Shown here: in pieces, positions 25,585-27,531 of the stretch
Layout: each line of letters starts with the position of its first letter
Numbering within the stretch: the first letter of the stretch is position 1
NCBI GenBank assembly: GCA_964473205.1
Contig: CAYYOK010000032.1
Coordinates: 1-27,531 of the forward strand
Length of the DNA: 27,531 bases
From: CAYMRL01 sp964473205
Lineage (GTDB): Bacteria > Deinococcota > Deinococci > Deinococcales > Trueperaceae
Reading direction: 5' to 3'
Program-made: the position numbers and the translations under genes
The notes under the pieces: generated by a model
The model's database searches: none
The model's input: only the letters and a program-made list of their open reading frames with translations
What the model was told of the DNA's origin: nothing

Positions 25585-26445
25585 ATGGCCCGCGATCACC
25601 CCTCGCTCTCAGACTTCCTCGACCGTTTGCGACAGGCACACGCCGAACGCTGCCCCTGCCCGTCGCCCAAGGCGGTGGAGCGTTGGTTCGAGGGGATGAT
25701 GGCGCTGCTGTTCCCCGCACTGGCAGACAAGGATCTGGCCTCCGTCGAGGCTTTCCGGCGGCAGGTGGAGCTTCAGCGGACCTCGCTCACCGAGCTGATA
25801 GCCGCCGCCAAGCCGCGACGCCTGGCAGAGGCGGCTGCGTTGACTGAGCTCCTCTTCGAGCAGCTCCCGAGCATCCACGCCGACCTGGAGCTGGACGCCG
25901 AGGCCACCTACCAAGGCGACCCGGCCGCTGTCGACGCCGAGGAAGTGATCAGGAGCTACCCGGGTTTCATCGCCATCGCCGCCTACCGCATCGCTCACGC
26001 CCTGCAGCGCCTGGGCGTGGAGGTCCTGCCGCGGATGCTGAGCGAGCACGCGCACGCCCGCACCGGTATCGACATCCATCCGGCGGCGAGGATCGGCCGG
26101 CACCTGTGCATCGACCACGGCACCGGTATCGTCATCGGCGAGACCGCCGTGGTCGGCGATCACGTGAAGATCTACCAAGGCGTCACGCTGGGAGGCTTGA
26201 GCGTGCGCAAGGAGGACGCCAGCGTCAAGAGGCATCCCACCGTCGAGGACGGCGTGGTGCTTTACTCCGGCGCGACCGTTCTCGGCGGCGACACGGTGAT
26301 CGGCGAAGGCAGCGTGATCGGCGGCAACGTCTGGCTGACCCGCAGCGTGCCTCCGCACAGCCGCGTCGTCTACCAGGGGCGCATGCAGCTGGGGGATGCC
26401 TCCGGCACCGACCTGATCTTGGTCCACCAGCGGGAGATCCCGTGA
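25585..26445 (+). CDS. cysE: Serine O-acetyltransferase
   Basis: A 286-residue serine acetyltransferase, making O-acetylserine from serine and acetyl-CoA. The N-terminal helical domain runs to about 150 and includes SYPGFIAIAAYRIAHAL. The left-handed beta-helix domain follows with the hexapeptide repeats, TGIDIHPAARIG, IDHGTGIVIGETAVVGDHV and YQGVTLGGLS. The His and Asp of IDHGTG/DIHP belong to the active site. The ATG at 25585 has GGAAGGAA about 8 bases upstream; an in-frame ATG at 25549 is a less supported alternative. It provides the acceptor for the cysteine synthase encoded next. Confidence 0.93.
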   Translation: MARDHPSLSDFLDRLRQAHAERCPCPSPKAVERWFEGMMALLFPALADKDLASVEAFRRQVELQRTSLTELIAAAKPRRLAEAAALTELLFEQLPSIHADLELDAEATYQGDPAAVDAEEVIRSYPGFIAIAAYRIAHALQRLGVEVLPRMLSEHAHARTGIDIHPAARIGRHLCIDHGTGIVIGETAVVGDHVKIYQGVTLGGLSVRKEDASVKRHPTVEDGVVLYSGATVLGGDTVIGEGSVIGGNVWLTRSVPPHSRVVYQGRMQLGDASGTDLILVHQREIP

Positions 26446-26486
26446 TGCGAGAGCTTGGCGACGCTGCCGTCACGCGGCTCCTATGA
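26445..26486 (+). CDS. Possible 13-codon coupling ORF between cysE and cysM
   Basis: ATG at 26445 overlaps the cysE stop (TGATG) and runs 13 codons (MRELGDAAVTRLL) to a TGA that overlaps the cysM ATG (ATGA). The cysM start has no clear Shine-Dalgarno sequence, so ribosomes arriving through this mini-frame could start cysM. There is no protein family support; it may be chance. Confidence 0.3.
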   Translation: MRELGDAAVTRLL

Positions 26487-27391
26487 GCGGCCCGGCGGGA
26501 GGCGCCGCGGCACGGAGCCTTGAGGGGCTGATCGGCAACACGCCCCTGGTGCGGCTGCGGCAGATACTGGAGAGCCAGCGGGTGGCGGTGTACGCCAAGC
26601 TCGAAGGACAGAACCCCGGCGGCAGCGTCAAGGACCGGCCCGCCTACGCGATGATCCGCGGCGCTCTCGACCGCGGCGAGGTGCGCCCTGGCGACAGGCT
26701 CATCGAGGCCACTAGCGGGAACACCGGCATCGCCCTGGCGATGATCGCGCGGCTGCTCGGGTTGCGGATGACCCTGCTGATGCCGGACGACTCCACCGAC
26801 GAGAGGGTGAGGGCCCTCAGGGCCTACGGCGCCGAGCTCATCCTCACCCCGGCCGAGCGCAGCATCGAGCACTCGCGCGAGCTGGCCGAGGCGATGGTCG
26901 CGGCCGGCGAAGGCAAGATGCTCGACCAGTTCGCCAACCCGGACAACGTCGCCGCCCACGTGCGCGGCACCGGGCCGGAGATCTGGCGCGACACCCAGGG
27001 GCGGGTCACGCACTTCGTGTCTGCCATGGGCACCACCGGCACGATCACGGGCGTCGCCACCTACCTGAAGGGCCGCAACCCGGCGGTGACGGTGGTCGGC
27101 ACCCAGCCTGCCGACGGCTCGCGGATCCCCGGCATCCGGCGCTGGTCGCCGGAGTACCTGCCGACCATCTACCGGCCGGAGCTGGTGGACCGGATGGAAG
27201 AGGTCAGCCAGGATGAGGCCACCCACATGACCAGGCGTCTGGCCCGCGAGGAGGGCATCCTCGCCGGCATGAGCAGCGGCGGCGCGTTGGTGGCGGCGCT
27301 GCGCCTGGCGCGGGAGCTAGACGAGGGTGTGGTCGTATTCATCGTCTGCGATCGCGGGGATCGGTACCTCAGCTCTGACCTGTTCGGCTGA
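26483..27391 (+). CDS. cysM: Cysteine synthase B (CysM type)
   Basis: A 302-residue PLP enzyme. IGNTPLVRL, the PLP lysine in NPGGSVKDR (K50), SGNTGIALA and GTTGTITG are all present. The type-defining stretches are GTQPADGSRIPGIRRWSPEYLP and the C-terminal ICDRGDRYLS-like VCDRGDRYLS, which match CysM and not CysK (which has DSGERYLS). CysM can use thiosulfate with O-acetylserine to form S-sulfocysteine, which is then reduced to cysteine. This fits the thiosulfate permease and rhodanese just upstream. The ATG at 26483 has no obvious ribosome binding site. Confidence 0.94.
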   Translation: MSGPAGGAAARSLEGLIGNTPLVRLRQILESQRVAVYAKLEGQNPGGSVKDRPAYAMIRGALDRGEVRPGDRLIEATSGNTGIALAMIARLLGLRMTLLMPDDSTDERVRALRAYGAELILTPAERSIEHSRELAEAMVAAGEGKMLDQFANPDNVAAHVRGTGPEIWRDTQGRVTHFVSAMGTTGTITGVATYLKGRNPAVTVVGTQPADGSRIPGIRRWSPEYLPTIYRPELVDRMEEVSQDEATHMTRRLAREEGILAGMSSGGALVAALRLARELDEGVVVFIVCDRGDRYLSSDLFG

Positions 27392-27460
27392 GGCGGGGTG
27401 TTGGGCGAGGCCGAGCGTGCCTCTCGATCCTGAGCAGCGCCCTCGCGCGTGAGCGAGCGT

Positions 27461-27531
27461 CTAGTCCAAGGTGTGCTTGAACAGGTAGGTGGTCAGGTAG
27501 CGCTCGCCCGAGTCGGGTATCACCAGGACCA
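27461..27531 (-). CDS. cysK: Cysteine synthase A-type, C-terminal end only
   Basis: Only the last 23 codons are inside the window. The minus-strand reading is VLVIPDSGERYLTTYLF plus a short KHTLD tail and a TAG stop. PDSGERYL(S/T)T is the CysK-type C-terminus, with Ser where CysM has Cys. CysK makes cysteine from O-acetylserine and sulfide. It converges with cysM, 69 bases apart. The rest of the gene lies to the right. Confidence 0.8.
   Translation of the reverse strand, partial: VLVIPDSGERYLTTYLFKHTLD

Noticed and set aside
27392..27460. Terminator between cysM and cysK
   Set aside because: Only 5-bp stems (GAGGC/GCCTC and CTCGC/GCGAG) and no T run; too weak to call.

Overview
The window is about 27.5 kb of dense, high-GC bacterial chromosome with no mobile element, rRNA, tRNA or CRISPR array. 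Gene content points to an aerobic bacterium of the Deinococcota, perhaps Trueperaceae-like. Supporting signs are a complete System I (Ccm) cytochrome c maturation operon, a SURF1 oxidase-assembly gene, a GH63 hydrolase of the Thermus/Rubrobacter mannosylglycerate-hydrolase type, an L19 protein resembling that of Deinococcus, and TANNNT boxes a few bases upstream of two starts, as in leaderless Deinococcota transcripts. The assignment is an inference from remembered family features; a phylogeny would be needed to confirm it.

Left part (1-13330), mostly minus strand. A SURF1 C-terminus on the plus strand converges with and overlaps a transaldolase gene. Upstream of transaldolase lies a long co-directional run. 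In transcription order it is: GGDEF diguanylate cyclase with a TPR-like region, LPG-synthase-like membrane protein, ccdA, ccmA, ccmB, ccmC, ccmD (43 codons), ccmE, ccmF, ccmG, ccmH, a ccmI-like TPR protein fused to a cytochrome c domain, a Rieske Fe-S protein, and transaldolase. Many junctions are 4-base GTGA/ATGA stop-start overlaps, so translation is probably coupled. The ccm genes export heme, carry it on CcmE, reduce apocytochrome cysteines (CcdA, CcmG, CcmH) and ligate heme (CcmF).

Middle (13366-20303). A minus-strand two-domain glyoxalase-fold dioxygenase (MhqO-like) is divergent from a five-gene plus-strand sugar operon: binding protein, two permeases, an MsmK/UgpC-type ATPase and a GH63 hydrolase. 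The 440-base divergent region holds a degenerate array of nine 11-bp units and a good sigma70-like promoter. A strong hairpin separates the binding-protein gene from the permeases. The likely job is uptake and intracellular hydrolysis of an alpha-hexosyl solute such as mannosylglycerate or glucosylglycerate.

Right part (20346-27531). rplS has its own promoter and a clear terminator. It converges with a tandem HD-domain protein whose first HD site is degenerate. A cysteine-rich Rrf2 regulator is divergent from a sulfur module: exported two-domain rhodanese, TsuA/YeeE-type thiosulfate permease, serine acetyltransferase (cysE) and CysM-type cysteine synthase. The C-terminus of a second cysteine synthase (CysK-type) enters from the right on the minus strand. 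Together they look like a thiosulfate-to-cysteine pathway under Rrf2 control, with a dyad over the promoter and a hairpin against the ribosome binding site of the first gene.
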